A stretch of 6,055 nucleotides of DNA, taken from Clostridia bacterium (lineage in GTDB: Bacteria; Bacillota; Clostridia; Oscillospirales; CAG-272). Shown in pieces: positions 1 to 6,055 of this stretch (its first letter is position 1; each line of letters opens with the position of its first letter). The stretch lies in the NCBI GenBank assembly GCA_024404435.1, contig JAKSPW010000083.1:1-6055 (forward strand), given 5' to 3'. The position numbers and the translations under genes were made by a program. The notes beneath the pieces are model-generated. The model did no database searches and was not told where the DNA came from. It saw only the letters and a program-made list of their open reading frames with translations.

Positions 1-3
1 TGA

Positions 4-309
4 TTACCTCTTTTTGTTTGTTACAAGGACGATTCTGGGATCGGTATTGTCCCGCTTGTAAAGAACAAATTTCGTGCCTATCACCTGAACGGTGTCGGCC
101 TTGCAGAGTTCGGCAAGCTGATCGGCGGCTTCTCTCGCGGTCACACCCGCGGTCTCAAGCACGCTCATTTTTATAAGCTCTCTTGCCTCGAGGGCAAGGT
201 CTGCGGTTCTGCACACCTCGTCCGTGATCCCGCTTTTTCCGACCTGAGAGATCGGCTGAAGCGAGTTTGCAAGGCCTCTGAGGTAGGCTCTCTGTTTACT
301 TGTCAGCAT
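4..309 (-). CDS. yhbY: YhbY/CRM-domain RNA-binding protein
   Basis: Small single-domain CRM protein of 101 residues with this start. The family binds RNA and associates with pre-50S ribosomal particles, so it acts in ribosome assembly in the cytoplasm. Visible hallmarks are the MLTSKQRAYLRGLA opening helix, the QVGKSG loop (GxxG type, about residues 22-27), the ELIKMSVLE strand and the late VIGTKFVLYKR strand. The whole CRM fold is present at the usual family length of about 95-105 residues. An in-frame ATG at 324 overlaps the rdgB stop as ATGA and would add MKEED. I prefer the ATG at 309 because AAGGA sits 7 bases before it and because family members begin with MLT/KQ. The gene ends in TAA three bases from the window edge. 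It is the last visible gene of the operon. Family assignment is firm; the start is likely but not certain. Confidence 0.93.
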   Translation of the reverse strand: MLTSKQRAYLRGLANSLQPISQVGKSGITDEVCRTADLALEARELIKMSVLETAGVTAREAADQLAELCKADTVQVIGTKFVLYKRDNTDPRIVLVTNKKR

Positions 310-316
310 GTCTTCT

Positions 317-321
317 TCCTT
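317..321 (-). promoter_or_regulatory. Ribosome binding site of yhbY
   Basis: On the minus strand AAGGA lies 7 bases upstream of the ATG at 309 and shares a base with the rdgB TGA stop, reading TGAAGGA. It decides the start in favour of 309. The alternative ATG at 324 has only a weaker AGGA about 3 bases before it. The arrangement implies that ribosomes finishing rdgB can re-initiate on yhbY. Confidence 0.65.
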
Positions 322-1010
322 CATTTGTCCTGTTCCGCCAGCATTGAGATGAGGCGGACGAATTCACGCATGGCGCGGCCTCTGTGGCTGACCGTCGCCT
401 TCTGCTCCGGCGTTGCTTCCGCAAAGTTCATTCCGAGCACGGGTGAATAAAAGAGGCTGTCGTAGCCGAAGCCGCCCTCACCCTTTTCTCCGAATGCGAT
501 GATTCCTCTCGTAACCCCGCGCACCGTGGCGCATGCTCCGGGAGCACACGCGGTCAGGGCATCCGCATCTTTTGAGCGGAACTCTTCGGGGATCGTGAAT
601 TTACTGTTTTCGGGGAGCGCGAGAGAAGCGACGCAAACGAACTTCGCGCTTCTGCTCTCTCTTTTTACTCCGCTGAGCTCACGAAGGAGCTTCTTTCTGT
701 TCTCGGCGTCACGGTCGTCCGTTTCGACCTCTGCCGAATATCTCGCGGAGTATACTCCGGGACGGCCGTCGAGCGCGTCGACGCAGAGTCCCGAGTCGTC
801 TGCGATGCCGATATAGCCCATCTTCGCGGGAACCGACGCCTTTATGAGCGAGTTGACTTCAAAGGTCTTGCCGTACTCGTCGATGTCGCCGCCGTCGTAT
901 CCGATATCGGACAGAGACAGCACTCTGACGTTGTCTCCGAGATCCGCGAGCAGTCCCTGAAGCTCCGCGATCTTCTTTTTGTTGTGTGAGGCCAATACAA
1001 GTTCAAGCAT
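321..1010 (-). CDS. rdgB: RdgB/HAM1 non-canonical purine NTP pyrophosphatase
   Basis: Hydrolyses ITP, dITP and XTP to the monophosphate plus pyrophosphate, keeping deaminated purines out of DNA and RNA; a cytosolic, Mg-dependent, normally dimeric enzyme. With the ATG start it has 229 residues against about 195-205 usual. Motifs in order: LVLASHNKKK (substrate-binding N-terminus), DEYGKTF with the probable metal-ligand Glu, IADDSGLCVDAL with the catalytic Asp pair, the PGVYSARYS stretch, GGFGYDSLFY (usually GFGYDP, here Ser for Pro) and SHRGRAM near the C-terminus. The usual Glu-Asn-Ala after TF is Val-Asn-Ser. About 20 extra residues with two Cys lie near residues 136-161, between the CVASLAL strand and the FGYD motif. 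A GTG at 1019 is in frame, but the ATG at 1010 has a good AGGTG at 6 bases and matches the family start. The ATG overlaps the ftsY stop by 8 bases. Family is certain. Confidence 0.94.
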   Translation of the reverse strand: MLELVLASHNKKKIAELQGLLADLGDNVRVLSLSDIGYDGGDIDEYGKTFEVNSLIKASVPAKMGYIGIADDSGLCVDALDGRPGVYSARYSAEVETDDRDAENRKKLLRELSGVKRESRSAKFVCVASLALPENSKFTIPEEFRSKDADALTACAPGACATVRGVTRGIIAFGEKGEGGFGYDSLFYSPVLGMNFAEATPEQKATVSHRGRAMREFVRLISMLAEQDK

Positions 1011-1920
1011 CTTCTTCACCTATCAATGCGTCAACGAACATTCCGGAATCAAACGGCTGCATATCGTCGATGCCCTCGCCGACTCCGATGTACTTGACGG
1101 GAATACCTACCGATCTTCTGATCGAGAACACGGCTCCGCCCTTGGCAGTGCCGTCGAGCTTCGTGAGGATGAGACCCGTGATGGCGCAGGCTGCGCCGAA
1201 TTCCTTTGCCTGGATTATCGCGTTCTGCCCCGTCGTCGCGTCAAGCACGAGAAGCGTCTCTCTGGATGCGCCCGGCATCTCGCGGTCGAGCACTCTGCCG
1301 ATCTTGGCAAGCTCGTCCATCAGGTTTTTCTTGTTGTGGAGTCTGCCCGCCGTGTCGACTATCAGCACGTCGGCCTCTCTCTTTCTCGCCGCAGCGACCG
1401 CGTCGTAAACGACTGCCGCGGGATCGGAGCTCTCGCTTTGTTCGACGAGTTCGACTCCTGCCCTGTCGCACCAGACGGGGAGCTGTTCGATCGTAGCCGC
1501 ACGGAAGGTGTCCGCCGCCGCAACGACGACCTTTTTGCCGTCAGCTTTCAGGTTTGCCGCGATCTTGCCGATCGAGGTCGTCTTGCCGACTCCGTTCACG
1601 CCGATCACGAGGATGACGGACGGCTTCGTGTCGAGCTTAAGGGGCTCGCCCTCTCCGACAAGCTCACGCATGATCTCACCGAGAGCGCCCTTGACCTCGT
1701 CGACCTCTTTGAGCTTTCCGCTTTTTATTCTTTCCCTCAGCTCGTCGATGATGTATTCGGTGGTGTCCGTTCCGACGTCGGAGCAGATGAGTATCTCCTC
1801 AAGCTCCTCGAGCAGGTCCTCGTCGACGCGTCTGAAGCTCTTTATCACGTCCTCGACGCCGCCGAAAACGGCGTTTTTCGTTTTGGAAAGTCCTTTTTTC
1901 AGTTTGTCAAAAAATACCAT
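1003..1920 (-). CDS. ftsY: Signal recognition particle receptor FtsY
   Basis: GTPase receptor of the SRP pathway. It pairs with Ffh at the cytoplasmic membrane to hand ribosome-nascent-chain complexes to SecYEG. The 305 residues comprise only the NG core. It opens with a basic amphipathic helix (MVFFDKLKKGLSKTKN) likely to touch the membrane, and lacks the long acidic A domain of E. coli FtsY, as is common in Gram-positive bacteria. The N domain has EEILICSDVG (residues 41-50). G-domain motifs: GVNGVGKTT (107-115), DTFRAA (137-142), DTAGR (189-193), LDATTGQNA (226-234), TKLDGTAKGG (253-262) and YIGVGEGIDDMQPF (277-290). All are intact. The start has GGAG 6 bases upstream (1927-1930). It follows smc after 12 bases and its stop lies inside the start region of rdgB, so co-transcription is very likely. 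Ffh and SRP RNA are not in the window. Confidence 0.97.
   Translation of the reverse strand: MVFFDKLKKGLSKTKNAVFGGVEDVIKSFRRVDEDLLEELEEILICSDVGTDTTEYIIDELRERIKSGKLKEVDEVKGALGEIMRELVGEGEPLKLDTKPSVILVIGVNGVGKTTSIGKIAANLKADGKKVVVAAADTFRAATIEQLPVWCDRAGVELVEQSESSDPAAVVYDAVAAARKREADVLIVDTAGRLHNKKNLMDELAKIGRVLDREMPGASRETLLVLDATTGQNAIIQAKEFGAACAITGLILTKLDGTAKGGAVFSIRRSVGIPVKYIGVGEGIDDMQPFDSGMFVDALIGEEDA
1017..1021 (-). promoter_or_regulatory. Ribosome binding site of rdgB inside the ftsY 3' end
   Basis: AGGTG on the minus strand stands 6 bases before the ATG at 1010 and lies within the last codons of ftsY. The upstream GTG at 1019 overlaps this motif and has no convincing purine-rich site of its own, so the ATG is the better start. 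Confidence 0.6.
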
Positions 1921-1932
1921 TGTGTTCTCCGT

Positions 1933-4900
1933 TTATTTGAGGAACTCGTCGTTCTCCTCCGACGCGTTCACGTCGAGAGTAAAGACCTTCGAGATACCGC
2001 GTCTCGGCATCGTGACACCGTACAGAGTGTCGGCGATGTCCATCGTGCCGCGGCGGTGTGTGATCATGATGATCTGCATCTCTTTCGAGAAGCGCTTTAC
2101 GTAGTTCGCCACTCTCGTGACGTTGACCTCGTCGAGAGCCGCCTCGATCTCGTCGAAGATGCAGAACGGCGACGGGCTGTATTTGATGAGCGCGAACATG
2201 AGCGCGATGGCAATGAATGCCTGCTCGCCGCCGGAAAGGAGGCTGAGTGATTTGATCGTCTTTCCGGGAGGAGCTGCGGAGATCTCGATGCCGCTCGACA
2301 GTACGTCGTCGGGATCGGTGAGCGACAGCTCTGCCGAGCCGCCGCCGAACAGATCGCGGAAGACCTCGCCGAAGTTGCGGTTGATGGTCGTGAACGCCTC
2401 GGTGAACATACGGCGCATGTCGTTCTCGATCTCGCCGATGATGCCCTCGAGCTCCTTCTTGGATGCTTCGAGGTCGTCCATCTGGACCTTTATGCTGTCG
2501 TATCTTTCCTTCGTTTCGGCGTATTCCTCGATCGCTCCGACGTTGACGTTCCCGAGAGACTTGATCTTTGTCTTAAGCTCCGTAAGTCTCGCGTTGATCG
2601 CGTGGCGGTTCGCCTGAGTGACCTCTTCGAGCTCCGCCTCTTCGGCGTACTCGACGGCGCCGTTGTATGTAAGCTCGTATTCGTCCCACAGACGCGAGGT
2701 CATCTTGTCGATGTCGGCTCTGATCGCATCGAGCTTGTTTTCGTTCTTCGTATGCGTGATGAAGAGGACTTCTTTTTTCGAGTTGTGCTCTTTCTCGCGG
2801 CGGCGCAGGTCGTTCAGAGCCGTCTCGAGTCTGTCGCTCTCCTCGTCGAGAAGCCGTCTCTTTTCCTCGAGAGAAACGATGAGCGTGTCTTTTTCTTCTC
2901 CCTCGCGGAGCAGCGCTTCGCTTCTTCCCGCGGCACCGGAGATCTCCTCATCGAGCCTCGTTATCTCGGCTTCGTGACGGCTTATCTCCTCCGTCAGCTC
3001 GACACCGCGAGCATTCGCTCCCGCGATGGAGAGATTCAGCGCTTCGCGGTCCTTCTGAAGCTCGGCGTGTCTGATCTGTGCTTCCGACAGCGAGACAGTC
3101 AGCTCGTCCGCCGCAACGTCGAGCTCGCCCCTCTCGCCGGCAGCGGCTTCTCTCTTCGCGATAAGCTCCGCAAGTCCGGCTTCGGCGTTCTCGATGAGCG
3201 CTTCGAGGTCTCTGATATCCTCGGCACCTCTCTGACGGCCCTCGCCGAACTTCGACACGTCTTCCTCGAGCTCTGCGATAAGTCCCGACACGAGCTCTCG
3301 CTTTGCTTCGAGCTCTCCGAGTCCCGTCTTTTCGACGTTTGCGAGAGAGTCTATAAGTCTTCTCTTTTCGTCCGCATCGGCGGCGTCCCCCGTTGCAGTT
3401 TCGAGTTTTTCCGAAAGCTTTTCTATCTTTTCCGCGAGCTCTGCGGCTTCGCGGTCAAGCTTCTTCTTTTCTTCCTTCAGCGAGTCGATCTGCGAGGTGC
3501 GCGTCAGCATTCCGCTGTCGTGTCTCGCCGAGCCGCCCGTGAACGAGCCGCCCGCGTTGATCTGCTGACCGTCGAGCGTGACGGCGCGGACTCTCCAGCC
3601 TCTCGCTCTCGCCATGTCGGAGGCGTTGTCGAGAGTATCGAAGACCGCGATGCGTCCGACGACGGACTTCACGATCTCACGGTATTTTGCTTCGCACCCG
3701 ACGAGCTCGTCGGCAAAGCCGACAAATCCGCGGCACGTTTTCGCGCTTTCGAGCTCGGAGTTTCTTTCCTGTGCCTTCACCGTCGTCACGGGGCAGAACG
3801 TTGCACGTCCCGCGCCTGCAGTTTTCAGTGCTCCGATCGCCGTTTTCGCGCTCTTTTCGTCTGCCGTCACTATATTCTGAAGTGCGGCGCCGAACGAGGT
3901 CTCGAGAGCGATCGCGTACTTCGAGTCGACCTTGATGAGGTGCGACAGAGGCCCGAGGATACCCGAAAGTCTGCCGCATGATGCTTCGTTCATGACGAAG
4001 CGGAGGCTGTTGTTGTACCCGTCGAAGTGCTCCATCATGCGTTCGAGCGCCGTGATGCGGGAGACGGCAGCCTCGATCTGCGCGCCCGTTGCCGAAAGCT
4101 TGTCGCGGAGCGCCTCGCGCTCGTCGGAGATCTCTCCCGCAAGGCGGGATGCCTCGTCGTATTTTTCGATTTCCGTCTTTACGGTGCTGTCGTAATCGGA
4201 AACGGTCTTTTCGGCGTCGGCGATCGACTTTTCGAGCCCTTCGATCTCTTTTTTGTAGGACGCAAGCTCCGCGTCGATCCCTTCCCTGCGCTCCGTGCCC
4301 TCTGAAACGCTGTTCTTCAGCACGTTGAGGCGGACTCTGAGGTCTCCGATCTCGCTCTCCGCCTTCTGTCTTGCGCGGAGGAGCTCTTCGATCTCGTCAT
4401 CGAAGCCGTTGCGCTTTTCTATCGTCTCGGCTCTTTCCGACGCGATCTTTTTGCAGTTTTCGTCGGACTCATCGATCTGACGATTCAGCTTTTCAAGCTC
4501 GTCACCGAGAGTATCGAGCTTCTGCTTCATGCCCTCGAGAAGCTCCTCGGCTTCCGTCTTGCTCTTCTTTTCTTTACCGAGCTTTTCCTTTGCGTGGAGC
4601 GTGTTGTTCTCGATGACCTTAACGTCGCTTTCGAGCTTTGACCGCGTGCTTCTCGCCGCGGTGATGTCGTCGAGCACTCTCTGTGCCGCCTCTCTGTTGG
4701 CGTGAGAGTTCTCATACGCTCTCTCGATCTGCTCCTCGAGCTGACGGGCGGTATCGTCCGCCATTTCGAGCTCGTGAGCCGACATTTTCGTCTCGGACTC
4801 GAACTTTTCAAGCTCACCTCTGTGCTTGTCCATGTCGAATTTCCACACGGAAACGTCGAGATTTTTCTTTTCTCCGTAAAGCTCGAGGTAAGTTCTTGCC

Positions 4901-5538
4901 TTCGCCGCGTCGCGCTCAAGCGGGCCGATACGGCTTTCGAGTTCGGAGGCGATGTCTCCGACTCTTGTCATGTTGGCTTCCGTTTCGGCAAGCTTTTTCT
5001 GCGACTCGTTCTTTCTGTAGCGGTATTTCGTGATGCCGGCAGCCTCCTCGAAGATCGAGCGTCTGTCTTCGCTCTTCTTCGAGATGATCTCTGCGATCCT
5101 GCCCTGACCGATGATGGAATATCCCTCGCGGCCGACACCGGTGTTCATGAATAGCTCGTAGATATCTTTCAGTCTGACGGGCTTGCGGTTGATGAAGTAT
5201 GCGCTGTCGCCTGCTCTGTAATATCTTCTCGTGACCGTGATCTCGTCGTATTCCGACGGGATCGTCTTCGGCTCTTCGCTGTTATCGAACGTAATGGACA
5301 CCTCGGCAAAGCCCATCGGCCTCACGCCGTCGGCACCCGAGAAAATGACGTCCTCCATCTTCGAGCCGCGCAGGCTCTTTGAGGACAGCTCACCGAGCAC
5401 CCATTTCATGGCGTCCGTGATATTTGACTTTCCGCTTCCGTTCGGTCCGACGATGATCGTCGTGCCCTGGTTGAACTGAAGTACCGTCTTATCGGGGAAG
5501 GATTTGAATCCGTGAAGTTCAAGTGATTTAAGATACAT
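1933..5538 (-). CDS. smc: Chromosome partition/condensation ATPase SMC
   Basis: Full-length bacterial SMC, 1201 residues (B. subtilis has about 1186). It forms a homodimer that with ScpA and ScpB extrudes DNA loops and aligns chromosome arms on the nucleoid. Order of parts: N-terminal head with GPNGSGKS Walker A (31-38), SLRGSKMED with the conserved Arg57, Q-loop SIIGQGRIAEII (Gln145) and the SIFEEAAG stretch; first coiled-coil arm about 165-515; hinge about 520-675, ending in GGSFTGGS (663-670); second arm about 680-1060; C-terminal head with signature LSGGEQ (1101-1106), Walker B FCIFDE (1125-1130, Asp1129 and catalytic Glu1130), D-loop AALDE and ITHRRGTM with switch His1161. All catalytic residues are present, so it should be active. 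The usual Gln after VLGE is Leu51. The only start in reach is the ATG at 5538, with AAGGGAGG 10 bases upstream. It follows the Elp3-like gene by 23 bases and precedes ftsY by 12. Confidence 0.98.
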   Translation of the reverse strand: MYLKSLELHGFKSFPDKTVLQFNQGTTIIVGPNGSGKSNITDAMKWVLGELSSKSLRGSKMEDVIFSGADGVRPMGFAEVSITFDNSEEPKTIPSEYDEITVTRRYYRAGDSAYFINRKPVRLKDIYELFMNTGVGREGYSIIGQGRIAEIISKKSEDRRSIFEEAAGITKYRYRKNESQKKLAETEANMTRVGDIASELESRIGPLERDAAKARTYLELYGEKKNLDVSVWKFDMDKHRGELEKFESETKMSAHELEMADDTARQLEEQIERAYENSHANREAAQRVLDDITAARSTRSKLESDVKVIENNTLHAKEKLGKEKKSKTEAEELLEGMKQKLDTLGDELEKLNRQIDESDENCKKIASERAETIEKRNGFDDEIEELLRARQKAESEIGDLRVRLNVLKNSVSEGTERREGIDAELASYKKEIEGLEKSIADAEKTVSDYDSTVKTEIEKYDEASRLAGEISDEREALRDKLSATGAQIEAAVSRITALERMMEHFDGYNNSLRFVMNEASCGRLSGILGPLSHLIKVDSKYAIALETSFGAALQNIVTADEKSAKTAIGALKTAGAGRATFCPVTTVKAQERNSELESAKTCRGFVGFADELVGCEAKYREIVKSVVGRIAVFDTLDNASDMARARGWRVRAVTLDGQQINAGGSFTGGSARHDSGMLTRTSQIDSLKEEKKKLDREAAELAEKIEKLSEKLETATGDAADADEKRRLIDSLANVEKTGLGELEAKRELVSGLIAELEEDVSKFGEGRQRGAEDIRDLEALIENAEAGLAELIAKREAAAGERGELDVAADELTVSLSEAQIRHAELQKDREALNLSIAGANARGVELTEEISRHEAEITRLDEEISGAAGRSEALLREGEEKDTLIVSLEEKRRLLDEESDRLETALNDLRRREKEHNSKKEVLFITHTKNENKLDAIRADIDKMTSRLWDEYELTYNGAVEYAEEAELEEVTQANRHAINARLTELKTKIKSLGNVNVGAIEEYAETKERYDSIKVQMDDLEASKKELEGIIGEIENDMRRMFTEAFTTINRNFGEVFRDLFGGGSAELSLTDPDDVLSSGIEISAAPPGKTIKSLSLLSGGEQAFIAIALMFALIKYSPSPFCIFDEIEAALDEVNVTRVANYVKRFSKEMQIIMITHRRGTMDIADTLYGVTMPRRGISKVFTLDVNASEENDEFLK

Positions 5539-5548
5539 TGTCTCATTG

Positions 5549-5556
5549 CCTCCCTT
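5549..5556 (-). promoter_or_regulatory. Ribosome binding site of smc, long spacer
   Basis: AAGGGAGG on the minus strand is the strongest Shine-Dalgarno in the window, in the 23-base gap between the Elp3-like gene and smc. Its end is 10 bases from the smc ATG, longer than the usual 5-9. An out-of-frame ATG lies between them. The gap has no room for a separate promoter. Confidence 0.6.
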
Positions 5557-5561
5557 CGCGT

Positions 5562-6055
5562 TTAATGTACTCTGATTTCAAGTCCCTTTAAGTCTTCGTT
5601 TTCGGTAAACTTTACCTTTACGCCGTATGTTTTTTCAAGTAATTCTTTGTTTTTCCGCTTCATGCCCACCGCAGATGAAACGCATCCGCGCGGCACTTCG
5701 ACGGTGACCGCCGTTTTTTCCGCCGGTCTGCTTTTTTCGAGTTCTGCCACGATCCGTCTCAGAAAGACGACCGAGCGGACCATCTCTCCCATCGCGGGAT
5801 GAGCCGGTCCCGCATAGTATTTTTCCTCCGCGTGGAGCCCGTCGCTCTCGCAGAGTCCGATGCGCAGCACCCTGACGCCGTGCCTCTCGAAGATCTCGAG
5901 CACGTCAGCCGAACGCTCCGCCGCTTCGTCCGTCGTCAGCGGCGCGTATTTGCCCTCACGCGTCATTTCCTCAAGCTCCGTCCCTCGGAAAACGACCGTC
6001 GGATATATCCTGCATCCGCCCGCACCGAGCCGGCATATCCTCTCGGCGCATTCGC
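5562..6055 (-). CDS. Elp3-like radical SAM protein, C-terminal part (cut by window edge)
   Basis: The open frame runs without a stop to the right edge, so the 5' part is missing; 163 residues are visible. An internal Met at 5966 is not a credible start because the frame upstream encodes conserved family sequence: CRIYPTVVFRGTELEEM, matching the RIYPTLVI-GTEL region that ends the radical SAM barrel of Elp3 and its bacterial relatives. Further family-like pieces are GKYAPLTTDEA, VRVLRIGL and AGPAHPAMGE. The CxxxCxxC iron-sulfur motif must lie outside the window. There is no C-terminal GNAT acetyltransferase domain as in true Elp3: the protein ends about 145 residues after RIYP. The last 50 residues instead look like a KH-type RNA-binding core. 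A role on RNA is plausible, but the substrate is unknown. The position just upstream of smc is a familiar clostridial arrangement. Class assignment is confident, function is not. Confidence 0.85.
   Translation of the reverse strand, partial: ECAERICRLGAGGCRIYPTVVFRGTELEEMTREGKYAPLTTDEAAERSADVLEIFERHGVRVLRIGLCESDGLHAEEKYYAGPAHPAMGEMVRSVVFLRRIVAELEKSRPAEKTAVTVEVPRGCVSSAVGMKRKNKELLEKTYGVKVKFTENEDLKGLEIRVH

Noticed and set aside
979..2250. 423-codon plus-strand open frame opposite ftsY and the end of smc
   Set aside because: Same register effect: ftsY and smc happen to share a reading frame, so the shadow runs across both and ends opposite a TCA codon in smc. Low-complexity mirrored composition and no domain.
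2602..3981. 459-codon plus-strand open frame opposite smc
   Set aside because: It is in exact codon register with smc, so stops arise only where smc uses TTA, CTA or TCA codons, which are rare in this GC-rich gene; it ends opposite a TCA serine codon. The translation is rich in Arg, Leu and Val with no recognisable domain, and smc is clearly the real gene.
4527..4919. Second minus-strand frame of 130 codons inside smc
   Set aside because: Overlaps the smc coiled-coil region in another frame; very rich in Arg, Ser and Thr as expected of a frame-shifted Glu/Lys-rich coiled coil, with no ribosome site noted.
2700..5000. Frequent GAGCTC and TCGAG words resembling repeats
   Set aside because: They come from repeated Glu-Leu and Leu-Glu codons of the SMC coiled coil and are not arranged with a constant period or spacer.
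5406..5546. Out-of-frame ATG between the smc ribosome site and the smc start, opening a 46-codon frame that overlaps the smc 5' end
   Set aside because: Its ATG is only 2 bases from the Shine-Dalgarno, too close for good initiation, and the product shows no pattern. Possibly it affects smc initiation slightly, but nothing supports a gene.
5562..5966. A complete 134-residue small gene starting at the ATG at 5966
   Set aside because: The frame continues upstream to the window edge with conserved Elp3-family residues (RIYPTVVFRGTEL), so this is an internal Met of a longer, truncated gene.

Overview
The window is a stretch of bacterial housekeeping chromosome in which every supported gene lies on the minus strand, packed as one apparent operon. 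In transcription order (high to low coordinates) it reads: the 3' end of an Elp3-like radical SAM gene, smc, ftsY, rdgB (HAM1 family) and yhbY. Gaps or overlaps between genes are tiny: 23 bases, 12 bases, an 8-base overlap and 11 bases with the starts chosen here. I see no room for an internal promoter or terminator, and no tRNA, rRNA, CRISPR array or mobile element. No stretch over 300 bases lacks a gene.

The order radical SAM/Elp3-like, smc, ftsY is, from general knowledge, typical of Clostridia (Bacillota), and the GC-rich codon choice with an Oscillospirales-like SMC N-terminus suggests a gut-type clostridial lineage. That placement is inference. The standard bacterial code fits throughout. 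The first gene runs off the right edge of the window, and the operon probably continues left of position 1 (often nadD in relatives, not visible here).

The products serve basic processes. SMC compacts and segregates the chromosome. FtsY is the SRP receptor that docks ribosomes making membrane proteins. RdgB removes ITP, dITP and XTP from the nucleotide pool. YhbY is an RNA-binding protein of ribosome assembly. The Elp3-like protein is presumably an RNA-acting radical SAM enzyme of unproven function. The shared theme is growth-linked genome and ribosome maintenance rather than one pathway.

I found no new system. The points most worth a second look are a KH-like RNA-binding fold at the C-terminus of the Elp3-like protein, an extra Cys-containing segment in RdgB, and the overlapping or closely spaced starts that suggest translational coupling. 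Long plus-strand reading frames opposite smc and ftsY are codon-usage shadows, not genes.
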